From NCBI GenBank assembly GCA_964505265.1, contig CAZDGN010000003.1:62001-126000 (forward strand): a stretch of 64,000 nucleotides of DNA, in the 5' to 3' direction. Under the pieces are notes generated by a model. It saw only the letters and a program-made list of their open reading frames with translations, had not been told where the DNA came from and did not search any database. The stretch is from CAILUF01 sp964505265. GTDB lineage: Bacteria > Pseudomonadota > Alphaproteobacteria > Rickettsiales > UBA1997. The translations under genes and the position numbers were made by a program. This document shows, piece after piece, positions 8,293 to 17,369 of this stretch. Within the stretch, counting starts at the first letter, position 1. Each line of letters starts with the position of its first letter.

Positions 8293-8337
8293 TTTAATAA
8301 CTAATCACCACTTAGAACCTTAATTTATTTTTACAAT

Positions 8338-8769
8338 ATGCCTCAATTTGATTTTACTACATATTTATCACAAATATTTTGGTTTGGAATATGCTTTGCA
8401 ACACTTTTTTTATCAGCACATTTTCTAATTTTGCCAAGAATTCGCCAAATCATCGAAAAACGCTCACAACTTATTGAAACCGATCAAAACCTTGCTTCAG
8501 AAATTTCAATTAAAACCGATGAAATCAACAAAGAAGCCGAAGAAAACCTTCGCCAAGCTAACTTGCAATATCAAAATAAAATCGCTGAAATATTAAAAGA
8601 AAATCAAAGAATTCGTGATATAAAAATTACAGAACTTAAAGAAAATCTTGAGAAAAAAATTAGCAAATCTCGTGAAGAAATTAAGGAATTCATAGAAAAT
8701 TCTAAAACCACCAACACCAAAATTATAAATTCTACTATCGAAATTATTAAAAATAAAATTATTCAATAA
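8338..8769 (+). CDS. atpF': F-type ATP synthase subunit b'
   Basis: 143 residues. An N-terminal membrane helix (about residues 10-30, FWFGICFATLFLSAHFLILP) follows PQFDFTTYLSQI, the usual b' start, then a long charged helix forming the peripheral stalk. Photosynthetic bacteria, cyanobacteria and alphaproteobacteria carry b and b' as separate genes. It sits 45 bp after atpE and 1 bp before atpF. It should pair with b to hold F1 against rotation. Confidence 0.9.
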   Translation: MPQFDFTTYLSQIFWFGICFATLFLSAHFLILPRIRQIIEKRSQLIETDQNLASEISIKTDEINKEAEENLRQANLQYQNKIAEILKENQRIRDIKITELKENLEKKISKSREEIKEFIENSKTTNTKIINSTIEIIKNKIIQ

Positions 8770-8770
8770 A

Positions 8771-9235
8771 ATGTTTGACGAAAAATTTTGGTTAGCCATA
8801 GCCTTTTTTAGCTTTGTTGCGATTTTAATAAAATATGTTTTCCCAATTATCAACAAATCGCTTGATAACAATGCTAGAAAAATTGCAGATGATATCTTGC
8901 AAGCAAAAACAATGCGAGAAAATGCACAAAGACTTCTTGAAGAAGCTAAGGTTTTTCACCAACACTCAATTGAACAAGCTCAAAAAATATTAAATGATGC
9001 AACTTTAGAAGCCAACAAGCTTCAAGAAAGTGCTAAAAATGCCCTTGATGAGCAAGTTAAAAAAATGTTTGAGATCACTTTAAATAGAATTAAATCTGAA
9101 GAAGAAATTGCTATTCGCCAAATTAAAACCCATATTGTTGAACAAGCAATTTCTGAATTTTCTAATACAAAATTCAGCGATCAAATTCAAAATAAAATTT
9201 TTGAAAATTCGCTAGATAAAATTTCTAAAATTTAA
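8771..9235 (+). CDS. atpF: F-type ATP synthase subunit b
   Basis: 154 residues with one N-terminal membrane helix (FWLAIAFFSFVAILIKYVFP) and a long amphipathic coiled-coil stalk (about residues 30-140), containing the family-like ARKIADDILQAKTMRENAQRL segment. It starts 1 bp after atpF', indicating coupled translation, and is followed after 5 bp by pheT. Together with b' it forms the stator dimer. Confidence 0.93.
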   Translation: MFDEKFWLAIAFFSFVAILIKYVFPIINKSLDNNARKIADDILQAKTMRENAQRLLEEAKVFHQHSIEQAQKILNDATLEANKLQESAKNALDEQVKKMFEITLNRIKSEEEIAIRQIKTHIVEQAISEFSNTKFSDQIQNKIFENSLDKISKI

Positions 9236-9240
9236 AACCA

Positions 9241-11604
9241 ATGAAATTTGCCCTCTCAACTCTTAAGGAATTCCTTCAAACCACGGCTAGCCCATCACAA
9301 ATTTCTCAAAAACTCACTGAAATTGGTTTAGAAGTTGAAAATATTGAAAATCAAGCTGATTCTTTAAGTTATTTTACAGTAGCCGAAATTATCGAGACAA
9401 CACCACACCCCAACTCTAATAAATTAAAAATTTGCAAGGTAAAAACTAACGATAGCGAAGAATTATTGCAAATTATTTGTGGTGCATCCAATGCTAGAGC
9501 CGGAATTAAAGTGGCTTATGCCCCTATTAACTCAATTATTCCAAGCAATCAAATGCAAATTAAAAAAGCAAAAATTGCTTCTGTCGAAAGCTGTGGAATG
9601 CTGTGCTCAGCTCGTGAACTTTGCCTTGGCGATGAAGATTCCGGTATTATCGAAATTCCACCTTTCCACCAAATTGGCGAAAAAATTTCCGATATTTTCG
9701 GCAAAAACGATGCCTTCTTTGAGATTAATGTAACTCCAAATCGCGGAGATTGCCTTGGAGTTTATGGAATTGCTCGCGATCTCGCTTCTAGCGGTATTGG
9801 AACATTAAATAAATTAAATATTCAGCTAATAGCCCCAGAATTTTCATTTTCTTTTAATATAAAAAATTTGCAACCACAATATTGTCAAGCAATCTCTTAT
9901 CGACAAATTCGCAATTTAAAAAATTGTCAATCGCCCAAATGGCTTCAAGATAAACTTCAAAGCGTTGGAATTAATTCTATTTCAGCTATTGTCGACATCA
10001 CCAACTATATTATGCATCTTTATAATCGACCACTTCATGCCTATGATGCCTCAAAAATTTCTCGTGAAATTACTATTGATTTTGCCAAGGAAAATCAAAA
10101 CTTTATTTCATTGAAAAAATCCTCGCATCAATTAAATCAACAAATTTTAACCATCGCCGACACTAATTCAGTGATTGCTGTAGCTGGGATTATTGGCTCA
10201 GAAAATTCATCTTGTGATCTAAATACCACTGAAATTTTACTTGAATCTGCTTTTTTCAACCAAGAAAATATTGCCTTTAGTGGCAGAAATTTAAACATTT
10301 TATCGGATTCTCGTCATCGTTTTGAGCGCGGAATCGATCCGAATTCTTGTTCATATGCACTTGAACTTGCTAGCAAATTACTTCAAGAAATTTGCGGTGG
10401 AGAATTTAGTGAAATTTTTGAATTCAAACAAGATTTACCCAATAAAATAATTAATTTTGACTTAAATAAATTTAAGCAAATAATTGGCTTTGATATTGAC
10501 CAAAATATTGCTGATAAAATCCTTAAAAATCTTGGATTTGAAAAGGTTGAAATCAATAAAATCTTGGTTCCATCGCACAGACACGATATTTTTAACTCCG
10601 TAGATCTTGTTGAAGAAATTTTAAGAATTTATGGTTATAATTTTATTTCTAAAGAAAATTTACCAACCATATTTTCCAATTCAAAAACTCATATTGACCA
10701 ACTCCACAAAATCCGACTTTTATTGGCTAATTCCCAATTTATTGAAACCATTTCTTGGAGTTTCGTTGATAGCAAAATTCAGCAATATTTTTCTGAATTA
10801 CTGCCTAATTTATTTCTAAAAAATCCAATTTCTGGTGAACTTAATTACCTAAGAACTAATTTAATTGTAGGCTTAATTAATAGCTACAAAAAAAATTACC
10901 TAAGAAATTTTTCTGACTTAAGTTTATTTGAAATTGGCAATATTTTTTTAGCAAATAACAGCCAAAGATTAATGATTTCTGGACTTAGAGCCGGCAAGAA
11001 TAAGTCACAAGACCACTTTCAAGATCGACGCGACTTTGATTTTTTCGATGTAAAAAATGACTTCATTAATATTTGCGAGCATTATGGATTAAAGTCAGAG
11101 AGCATAATTTTTGTCGATGAAAATCCTTTAAAATATTATCACCCTCACCGCTTTGCTTGTGCTAAAATTGGCAAAAATATCATCGGCTATATAGGCGAAA
11201 TTCATCCACAAATTACTAAATTATTCGATATCAAAACTCGCATTAATTGTTTTGAAATTTTTTTTGATAGCTTACCAAATTCTTCAAAAAATTTAAATCC
11301 AAAAGCCTTTATGGCTAATGATTTACCGGTAGTTGAACGCGATTTTTGTTTTGTAGTTAACAAGGATTTCCCAGCAAATAATTTTATTAAAGAAATCAAA
11401 AATCTTGATAAAAATCTTATCAAATCCGTTGAAATTTTTGATATTTTTTACGGCAAAAATCTTGAAAACTCTCAAAAATCGATTGCCTTTCGGGTTTATC
11501 TCCAACCCTTAGAAAAAACTTTATCATCTCAAGAAATTGATAATGTTAGTTCTAAAATAATCGATTTATGCAAGCAAAAATTTAATGCCACTATTCGCAA
11601 TTAA
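9241..11604 (+). CDS. pheT: Phenylalanyl-tRNA synthetase beta subunit
   Basis: 787 residues, full length. Domains in order: N-terminal B1 region, EMAP-like tRNA-binding domain (about 40-150, TVAEIIETTPHPNSNKLKI), B3/B4 editing domain (YRQIRNLKN to SDSRHRFERGIDP), B5, catalytic-like core and C-terminal anticodon-binding FDX-ACB domain (from about 690, DLPVVERDFCFVV). With PheS it charges tRNA-Phe and edits Tyr-tRNA-Phe. pheS is not adjacent, so the usual pheST operon is split. It begins 5 bp after atpF and is likely read from the ATP synthase promoter. The 119-bp gap after it holds no gene. Confidence 0.97.
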   Translation: MKFALSTLKEFLQTTASPSQISQKLTEIGLEVENIENQADSLSYFTVAEIIETTPHPNSNKLKICKVKTNDSEELLQIICGASNARAGIKVAYAPINSIIPSNQMQIKKAKIASVESCGMLCSARELCLGDEDSGIIEIPPFHQIGEKISDIFGKNDAFFEINVTPNRGDCLGVYGIARDLASSGIGTLNKLNIQLIAPEFSFSFNIKNLQPQYCQAISYRQIRNLKNCQSPKWLQDKLQSVGINSISAIVDITNYIMHLYNRPLHAYDASKISREITIDFAKENQNFISLKKSSHQLNQQILTIADTNSVIAVAGIIGSENSSCDLNTTEILLESAFFNQENIAFSGRNLNILSDSRHRFERGIDPNSCSYALELASKLLQEICGGEFSEIFEFKQDLPNKIINFDLNKFKQIIGFDIDQNIADKILKNLGFEKVEINKILVPSHRHDIFNSVDLVEEILRIYGYNFISKENLPTIFSNSKTHIDQLHKIRLLLANSQFIETISWSFVDSKIQQYFSELLPNLFLKNPISGELNYLRTNLIVGLINSYKKNYLRNFSDLSLFEIGNIFLANNSQRLMISGLRAGKNKSQDHFQDRRDFDFFDVKNDFINICEHYGLKSESIIFVDENPLKYYHPHRFACAKIGKNIIGYIGEIHPQITKLFDIKTRINCFEIFFDSLPNSSKNLNPKAFMANDLPVVERDFCFVVNKDFPANNFIKEIKNLDKNLIKSVEIFDIFYGKNLENSQKSIAFRVYLQPLEKTLSSQEIDNVSSKIIDLCKQKFNATIRN

Positions 11605-11723
11605 ATCATTGATTTAATTAAATTCTTATATGCAACAAATCTTTTTTTAGACCAACATAATTCCAAAAAAACCTTATTAAAATTTAAGTGAAAAGAAGGA
11701 TAAAATCCAAAATTGTTAAATAA

Positions 11724-12566
11724 TTAACGATTTATTTCGTTATCAATATTTTTTGCTTTATCTTCCTCTTGCCTAACCTCTTTTTGACATTTTTTGGAAT
11801 TTGGATTTTTTACCTTATTTTTAAAAACCCTACTTTGAACATCATATTCCTCTTGGTGTGCAACTTGATTTGTTTTAGATTGACTTGAGTTAGCATTATT
11901 ATCGCTCTCTAACTCTATTGCTCCTCGACGAAAGTCCTTAATTTCATTCAAAATTTCATTGGATAATTGATCAGGCTTAGAATTTAAGATATCTTGACCA
12001 ACTAAATTTTTTAAATCAGCGTCAAGCACCTGAATATAATCGCCACCAATTGAGCGCTCAAGATGAAAACCATCATAGTTGGTAAAAGGTTTATAAGTGT
12101 TAGAAGTTTGAGATTCATATTTTGGCTTAATTACTTTTGGGGCATCATTTTCTAGATTTTTTAGCGAATTTTGATGTATCTTTAAAGCAATCTTATTTAG
12201 ATCATCAATTTTTTTCTGTGCTCTTTTTTTTAGACCCTCAAGCATTTCAATTGCATCTAAATCTCCTAGCATTAGAAGCTCAATTTCTTTAAGTAAAATC
12301 ATTTCAATTAAATGAAAATGCGAATCTTTTATCACTCTATTAACATCATCTTTAAATAGACCCAACAATTTGGAATCTTCATAAATTTTTTTTATTACAA
12401 AAAGTTTTTCAATTTCATTTTCAATTCTTTGAATTAAATTAATTTTTTCTAAATTTTGCTCTTTAACCGCAATTTTCATTTGTTGAGATAAATTATTTTT
12501 TACCTCCTCCTCTTTAGCTGAAGCTATATTTTTTGATTTTTGAACTTTATTATTTTTATAAAACAT
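11724..12566 (-). CDS. Hydrophilic helical protein, unknown function
   Basis: 280 residues, no signal peptide or membrane helix. The first ~130 residues are strongly helical, probably coiled coil (EKINLIQRIENEIEKLFVIKK, continuing in heptad-like fashion to EGLKKRAQKKIDDLNKIALK). The rest is polar and probably disordered, ending with a Lys/Glu-rich tail. I do not recognise it. It overlaps the end of the recombinase gene by 11 nt, so both are probably read together. It could be a lineage-specific structural or effector protein, but there is no direct evidence. Confidence 0.65.
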   Translation of the reverse strand: MFYKNNKVQKSKNIASAKEEEVKNNLSQQMKIAVKEQNLEKINLIQRIENEIEKLFVIKKIYEDSKLLGLFKDDVNRVIKDSHFHLIEMILLKEIELLMLGDLDAIEMLEGLKKRAQKKIDDLNKIALKIHQNSLKNLENDAPKVIKPKYESQTSNTYKPFTNYDGFHLERSIGGDYIQVLDADLKNLVGQDILNSKPDQLSNEILNEIKDFRRGAIELESDNNANSSQSKTNQVAHQEEYDVQSRVFKNKVKNPNSKKCQKEVRQEEDKAKNIDNEINR

Positions 12567-13545
12567 TTTTATTTTTAACTAATGGATGATGTTGTAAAAC
12601 CGCTTGTTTAAGTTTGTTTTCTTGAACTGCGGTATAAATTTCAGTTGTAGATATGTCGCTATGCCCAAGCAATTCTTGAATCATTCTCAAATCCGCTCCC
12701 TTATTAAGTAAATGAGTGGCAAATGAATGACGAAAAATATGCGGATGAACTCTGGTTGGGTCAATTTTTGCCTTAATTGCCAACTCCTTTAACATACAAT
12801 GAAATCTTTGTCGAGAAATTGGTTTATCTTCAAAATTATATGTCGCTGGATTATGCGATGAAATTTTATTGACTTGTCGTGATGAGCGAAAATTTCCTAC
12901 AAAAAGCCATTTTGAGAAACCCAAACCAACCTCTTTTCTTTTAATCAAAAATTTCTTCAAAATTATTTTAGAGGTATCATTTAATGGGGCAATTCTTTCT
13001 TTATTTCCCTTGCCTTTTACAATTATATAGTCGGCAATTGAATCACCATCAAAGATTATTGAATTTATTGGCAAATTAACCAATTCAGATACTCGAAGAC
13101 CAGCTGAATACATTATTTCAAGCATGCAAGAAAGCTTTAGACCGAACTCACTTTGATCTTGCAAGATTATATCCAGGATGCGATTAACCTCATCTTCATT
13201 TAAGAATTTAGGAATTTTTCTTTCACGCTTTGGAATAGTTAAATCGAATGCGGGATTTTTATTAATAATATTTTCTGATTCTAAAAAATTGTAAAAACTT
13301 TTAAATGTTGAAATCTTTCGATGAATTGAGGCTGGTTTTAGACCTAATTGACTGCTTGATGATAAATAATTTTGTATGTCAAAACTTTTGCATTTTGTAA
13401 TCTCTAAAGAATTTTTTATACAATATTCTTGAAACAAAATTAAATCATTTCGATAAGAATTAATGGTATTTTTAGATAAGCCGTTTTCAACTCGGATTTT
13501 ATGCAAAAAATCTACTATATATGGATTATTTGAATTTAAACTCAT
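12556..13545 (-). CDS. Tyrosine recombinase, XerC/XerD type
   Basis: 329 residues: N-terminal SAM-like core-binding domain (to ~110) and catalytic domain. Catalytic residues seen: Arg in SAGLRVSELVNLP, Lys in VKGKGNKERIAPL, His-x-x-Arg in HPHIFRHSFATHLL, His in ELLGHSDISTTE and Tyr in EIYTAVQE. XerC/D resolve chromosome dimers at dif with FtsK. It is about 25 residues longer than usual because of an insertion near residues 210-240 (NFRSSRQVNKISSHN), between the Lys strand and the HxxR helix. No phage or element genes flank it, favouring a housekeeping role. XerC and XerD cannot be separated here. Confidence 0.88.
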   Translation of the reverse strand: MSLNSNNPYIVDFLHKIRVENGLSKNTINSYRNDLILFQEYCIKNSLEITKCKSFDIQNYLSSSSQLGLKPASIHRKISTFKSFYNFLESENIINKNPAFDLTIPKRERKIPKFLNEDEVNRILDIILQDQSEFGLKLSCMLEIMYSAGLRVSELVNLPINSIIFDGDSIADYIIVKGKGNKERIAPLNDTSKIILKKFLIKRKEVGLGFSKWLFVGNFRSSRQVNKISSHNPATYNFEDKPISRQRFHCMLKELAIKAKIDPTRVHPHIFRHSFATHLLNKGADLRMIQELLGHSDISTTEIYTAVQENKLKQAVLQHHPLVKNKNVL

Positions 13546-13739
13546 TATTCAAATTCGGAAATTAATTTTACCTCATCATTTTTATTATTTTTACAAATAT
13601 TTACATTATTTGTTAATTTTATAATTTTGGCGATATTTCTTTGTGGAATTTTATCGTTTTGAGCTATAAGCTTAATGCCAAAAGCAATAAATAAAACAAA
13701 ACTAAAGATTATAACAATAAATTTTAGAAAAAAACTCAT
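13545..13739 (-). CDS. Small single-pass membrane protein, unknown function
   Basis: 64 residues: one transmembrane helix (FFLKFIVIIFSFVLFIAFGIKL) and a short polar tail. Evidence for a real gene is positional. Its TAA stop shares bases with the recombinase ATG (TAATG, 13547-13543), a coupling arrangement seen elsewhere in this window. Its ATG (13739-13737) overlaps the divergent protease ATG (13738-13740) in the palindrome CATG. I do not recognise the family. Confidence 0.5.
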   Translation of the reverse strand: MSFFLKFIVIIFSFVLFIAFGIKLIAQNDKIPQRNIAKIIKLTNNVNICKNNKNDEVKLISEFE

Positions 13740-15138
13740 GAAATTGGTGAAAATAGAAAATTATAATTTATTGGTTGCATTTGCAATTATTATAGCAGTA
13801 ATTTTTTTTAATGCAAATAATTGTTTAGCACAAATCTCAATTATTCGCGAATCTCAAACCGAAAAAACCATTCGTGATATAGCCAGCAAGCTATTTATCA
13901 GCGCAGGTTTAAATGCTCAAAATATAAAAATATACATTGTAAATGATAACTCAATCAATGCTTTTGTGAGCGGTGGGCAAAATATCTTTATCAACCTAGG
14001 ATTAATCCAAAAATTCGACAACCCTGATGTAATAGCTGGGGTTTTAGCCCATGAAATCGGACATATTGCGGGCGGACATCTCGCCAAATCCAGCGAAATT
14101 TATAGCAAAAATTTAACGACAACCTTAATTGGCTATCTACTCGGTGTTGGAGCCATAGCCTCAGGAAATTCCGATGCAGGAACTGCCTTGATTTTGGGAA
14201 GTTCGCATATTGGCAATCGAATGTCTTTAAAATACTCGAGAAATCAAGAAGAAGAAGCCGATATTTTGGCTCTACAATATCTTCAGAAAAGTCGCTATCC
14301 TAATAGTGGACTTCAAAATATTTTAAATTATTTTCAACAAGAAAATGTTGGCTTTAAAAATCAAATTGATGAATTTGAATTAACTCACCCAATTTCCTCA
14401 TCGCGAATAAAATTAATTAAAAATTTTAACGAACAAAATCCTATTGCCAAACATAAATTACCAAATAATATTTATTATAACTTTGCTCGCTCTAAAGCGA
14501 AATTAAAAGGATTCCTAGGTGAAATAAGCGAAGAATTAACAAAAAATTCCAATAATCTTGATGATAATTCTCTTGTGGTTGCGGCCATTAATTATCATCG
14601 AAAAGGGGATTTCAAAAATTCTCAAATAATATTAGATAAAATTATCAAAAAATTCCCAAATGATGGATTTCTATATGAATTAAAAGCCGATTTACTATTG
14701 AGTGAAAATAAAATTTATGATGCAATTTTTTATTACAAAAAAGCTTTAAAATTTTTAGAGGCGGAATCAAAAGTTCTAAGTCAAATCAATGTGGCAAGCT
14801 CAATAATCAAACTTAAAAGTGATGATAAATTTTTACTGGATTTTGCTTTAAAAAATTTAAAAAATGCGATGATTTACGAAGATGATAACCCGTTAATTTA
14901 TCAAGAATTAGCCAAAATTTATTTCTTACAAAACCTCAAATCTTTAGAAAATCTTGCTTTAGCACAATATAATTTTTTGATAAACGACCTGAAAAAATCC
15001 AAAAAATATGCTGAAGATGCCATTGTAGAATTTGATAAATGCCACGATAAGATTTTGGCAAAAAAGGACAAAAATTGTCAATTTTTATATCTCAAAATCA
15101 AAGCCCAAGATTTATTAATTTTCCAAGAAGAAAAATAA
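13738..15138 (+). CDS. Periplasmic M48 metalloprotease with TPR repeats, BepA-like
   Basis: From the ATG at 13738 the protein has 466 residues. A signal peptide (about 1-32, ending NNCLA) is followed by an M48 domain with the zinc motif HEIGH (VLAHEIGHIAGGHLAKSS) and third ligand in EEEADILALQYL. Tetratricopeptide-like helices fill roughly 280-455 (KFPNDGFLYELKADLLLSE and following). BepA/YfgC-type proteases oversee outer-membrane protein assembly and LptD folding. An upstream in-frame start at 13675 would hide the signal peptide and lie inside the divergent gene, so 13738 is preferred. The gene runs into a tandem hairpin array. Confidence 0.88.
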   Translation: MKLVKIENYNLLVAFAIIIAVIFFNANNCLAQISIIRESQTEKTIRDIASKLFISAGLNAQNIKIYIVNDNSINAFVSGGQNIFINLGLIQKFDNPDVIAGVLAHEIGHIAGGHLAKSSEIYSKNLTTTLIGYLLGVGAIASGNSDAGTALILGSSHIGNRMSLKYSRNQEEEADILALQYLQKSRYPNSGLQNILNYFQQENVGFKNQIDEFELTHPISSSRIKLIKNFNEQNPIAKHKLPNNIYYNFARSKAKLKGFLGEISEELTKNSNNLDDNSLVVAAINYHRKGDFKNSQIILDKIIKKFPNDGFLYELKADLLLSENKIYDAIFYYKKALKFLEAESKVLSQINVASSIIKLKSDDKFLLDFALKNLKNAMIYEDDNPLIYQELAKIYFLQNLKSLENLALAQYNFLINDLKKSKKYAEDAIVEFDKCHDKILAKKDKNCQFLYLKIKAQDLLIFQEEK

Positions 15139-15168
15139 ATTTAATTCAAAAAAGATCATTTTTTAAAA

Positions 15169-15420
15169 CAATTTCAATAAATTCTAGCTTTGGTTTTTTT
15201 GAATTTATTGAAACAATTTCAATAAATTCTAGCTTTGGTTTTTTTGAATTTATTGAAACAATTTCNNNNNNNNNNNNNNNNNNNNNNNNNNNNNNNNNNN
15301 NNNNNNNNNNNNNNNNNNNNNNNNNNNNNNNNNNNNNNNNNNNNNNNNNNNNNNNNNNNNNNNNNCAATAAATTCTAGCTTTGGTTTTTTTGAATTTATT
15401 GAAACAATTTCAATAAATTC
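15169..15420. repeat. Tandem array of a 45-bp hairpin unit, interrupted by an assembly gap
   Basis: Units at 15169-15213 and 15214-15258 are identical, a third begins at 15259, and after the N block the array resumes in phase (15366-15404) with a partial unit to 15420. Each unit holds a perfect 13-bp inverted repeat (TTTCAATAAATTC ... GAATTTATTGAAA) around a T-rich loop (TAGCTTTGGTTTTTTT), so each can fold into a hairpin. It sits between convergent genes (the M48 protease and htpG) and the last seven HtpG codons plus stop lie in it. No spacers, so it is not CRISPR. It may serve as a bidirectional terminator; copy number is unknown because of the gap. Confidence 0.9.
15266..15365. other. Run of 100 N (assembly gap)
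   Basis: Exactly 100 unknown bases, the conventional placeholder for a scaffold gap of unknown size. It falls inside the 45-bp tandem array, which is a sufficient reason for the assembler to break. Real length may be much larger or smaller. Confidence 0.97.
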
Positions 15421-17300
15421 AATTGGCGCCGACTAAAATCCTTCATATCTTTAATCGGCTCATCCTCAATAATACAAGCTAAGTCAAACAAAGTAGCAAC
15501 AAGGTCTGAAGCCTTATCTTTGCTAGCTTCGTCGTTAATCAAATTTTGCAAATTTTTAATAATTTGATTATTTGGATTAATTTCCAAAATTTTAGCCGAT
15601 GCGGAATTTAGCTGTTTTTGCTCAAGCAAATATCTTTCCAACCTTATATCCATAGCTCTTGAGCCAATCGCTAAGCATACTGGTGAGTCGGTAAGTTTTT
15701 TTGAAATTCTGGCGACTTCGATTTTTTCACCCAAAATATTTTTGATAAAATCAAGCATTGGCTGATATTGCAAATTAGTGATATCTTTGCTTTCGTCAGA
15801 CTTTTGATGGTCATTTTTATCTGAATTGTTTTCATCTGAATTTTTTTCTTTATCGATATTTTCAAGGTCTATATCATGACGATTAATTGATTGAAATTCC
15901 TTTTCCTTATATGGCAAGGCAACGGTCACCCAAAATTCATCAACAGGGTCAGTTAAATATAAAACCTCAACATCTTTTTGGCGGAAAATTTCCATTTGAG
16001 GCGATGATTCAATTTTTTCGATGCTTTCTGCGGTTAGAAAATAAATTTTATCTTGATTTGCCTTTGCTCTTTCTAGATATTCGCCTAAAGTGATGTATTT
16101 ATTTGGTGATTTGGAAGAAAAAAATCGACATATTTCTAAAATTTTTTCACGAAAGTCCGAAGATTCGCACAAGCCCTCTTTTAAAACCGCACCAAAATTA
16201 TTCCAAAATTCTAAATATTTTTCTTCGCTTTCTTTTGCTTTCTTTTTAAGCTCTGATAAAACTTTATTTACAACATTTTTTCGAATTTTATCAATTACCA
16301 CACTATGTTGCAAAGTCTCGCGAGAAATATTTAGTGGCAAATCATCGGAGTCAATTAAACCACGTAAAAACCGCATACAGGCTGGCACTAAATTTAAATC
16401 TTCACTAATAAATACCCTTTTAACATAAAGTTTAACTGAGGTTTTGCGATCTGGATGATATAAATCAAATGGCTTAGAACTCGGAATAAATAATAAATTA
16501 GTATAGCTCACTGCTCCTTCAATTTGGTTGTGAATCGTCATGAATGGTTCGTTTGGAAGGTGGGCTATATGCTTAAAAAATTCATTATATTGCTCATTAG
16601 AAATTTGCTCCTTTGGTTTTTTCCAGAGTGCGGAAGCTGTATTCAAAGTTTCAATTTTTTGACCAGCTTCGAGATTTTCTGGGATAAATTCAATTGGAAA
16701 ATTAATGTGATCGCTGTAAGTTTGAACAATGTGTTTAAGATGAAATCTATCTAAAAAATCCTTGGCATCTTTTTTTAAGTGCAAAATAATTTTAGTGCCC
16801 TTGGTGGCAATTTTTTGCGAAGCTTCGGCAATAGAAAATTCGCTTGTACCTTCGGATTTCCAGTGCCATGTGCTTTCATCATTATATTTTCTTGAAAAAA
16901 CTTCAACTAAATCGGCAATCATAAAAGCTGAATAAAACCCAACTCCAAACTGTCCAATTAATTGCAAATCTTTTTTATTATCACCCGTAAGCGATTTTAT
17001 GAAGCTTTCCGTTCCAGATTTGGCAATAGTTCCGAGGTTTTGCATTAAATCTTCGTGATTCATACCAATGCCATTATCTTCGATAATTAAAAGATTTTTT
17101 ATTTTATTGATGGTAATAGAAATTTTTAAATCTTCATTTGGTAAATCGGGATGCAATGCATTCAAATATCGCATTTTGTCGCAAGCATCGGAAGCATTTG
17201 AAATAAGTTCGCGCAAAGCGACATCTTTATTAGCATAAAGTGAATTAATCATGAGGTTTAAAATTTTTCCAACCTCAACATCAAAATTATATTGTTGCAT
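15396..17300 (-). CDS. htpG: Hsp90-family chaperone HtpG
   Basis: 634 residues, full length. The N-terminal GHKL ATPase domain shows ELISNASDACDKMRY, IEDNGIGM, LGTIAKSGT and LIGQFGVGFYSAF. The middle domain has the RGLIDSDDLPLNISRETLQ signature, and the C-terminal dimerization domain begins near 520 after an acidic Asp/Asn/Lys-rich linker (about 480-515). It folds client proteins under stress. The last residues (NLLKLFQ) and stop are encoded within the 45-bp repeat array, so repeat expansion has reached or created the C-terminus. Confidence 0.96.
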   Translation of the reverse strand: MQQYNFDVEVGKILNLMINSLYANKDVALRELISNASDACDKMRYLNALHPDLPNEDLKISITINKIKNLLIIEDNGIGMNHEDLMQNLGTIAKSGTESFIKSLTGDNKKDLQLIGQFGVGFYSAFMIADLVEVFSRKYNDESTWHWKSEGTSEFSIAEASQKIATKGTKIILHLKKDAKDFLDRFHLKHIVQTYSDHINFPIEFIPENLEAGQKIETLNTASALWKKPKEQISNEQYNEFFKHIAHLPNEPFMTIHNQIEGAVSYTNLLFIPSSKPFDLYHPDRKTSVKLYVKRVFISEDLNLVPACMRFLRGLIDSDDLPLNISRETLQHSVVIDKIRKNVVNKVLSELKKKAKESEEKYLEFWNNFGAVLKEGLCESSDFREKILEICRFFSSKSPNKYITLGEYLERAKANQDKIYFLTAESIEKIESSPQMEIFRQKDVEVLYLTDPVDEFWVTVALPYKEKEFQSINRHDIDLENIDKEKNSDENNSDKNDHQKSDESKDITNLQYQPMLDFIKNILGEKIEVARISKKLTDSPVCLAIGSRAMDIRLERYLLEQKQLNSASAKILEINPNNQIIKNLQNLINDEASKDKASDLVATLFDLACIIEDEPIKDMKDFSRRQLNLLKLFQ

Positions 17301-17369
17301 TTTTTTAAATTAAAATTTTTTATTAGGAAGATTATCAATAATTAATATTTAGAATCGATAAAAAAATTT

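Noticed and set aside
13675..13737. Upstream start for the M48 protease
   Set aside because: It would place the signal peptide internally and lie wholly within the divergent small gene.
15169..15420. CRISPR array
   Set aside because: Units are directly adjacent 45-bp repeats with no unique spacers and no cas genes nearby.
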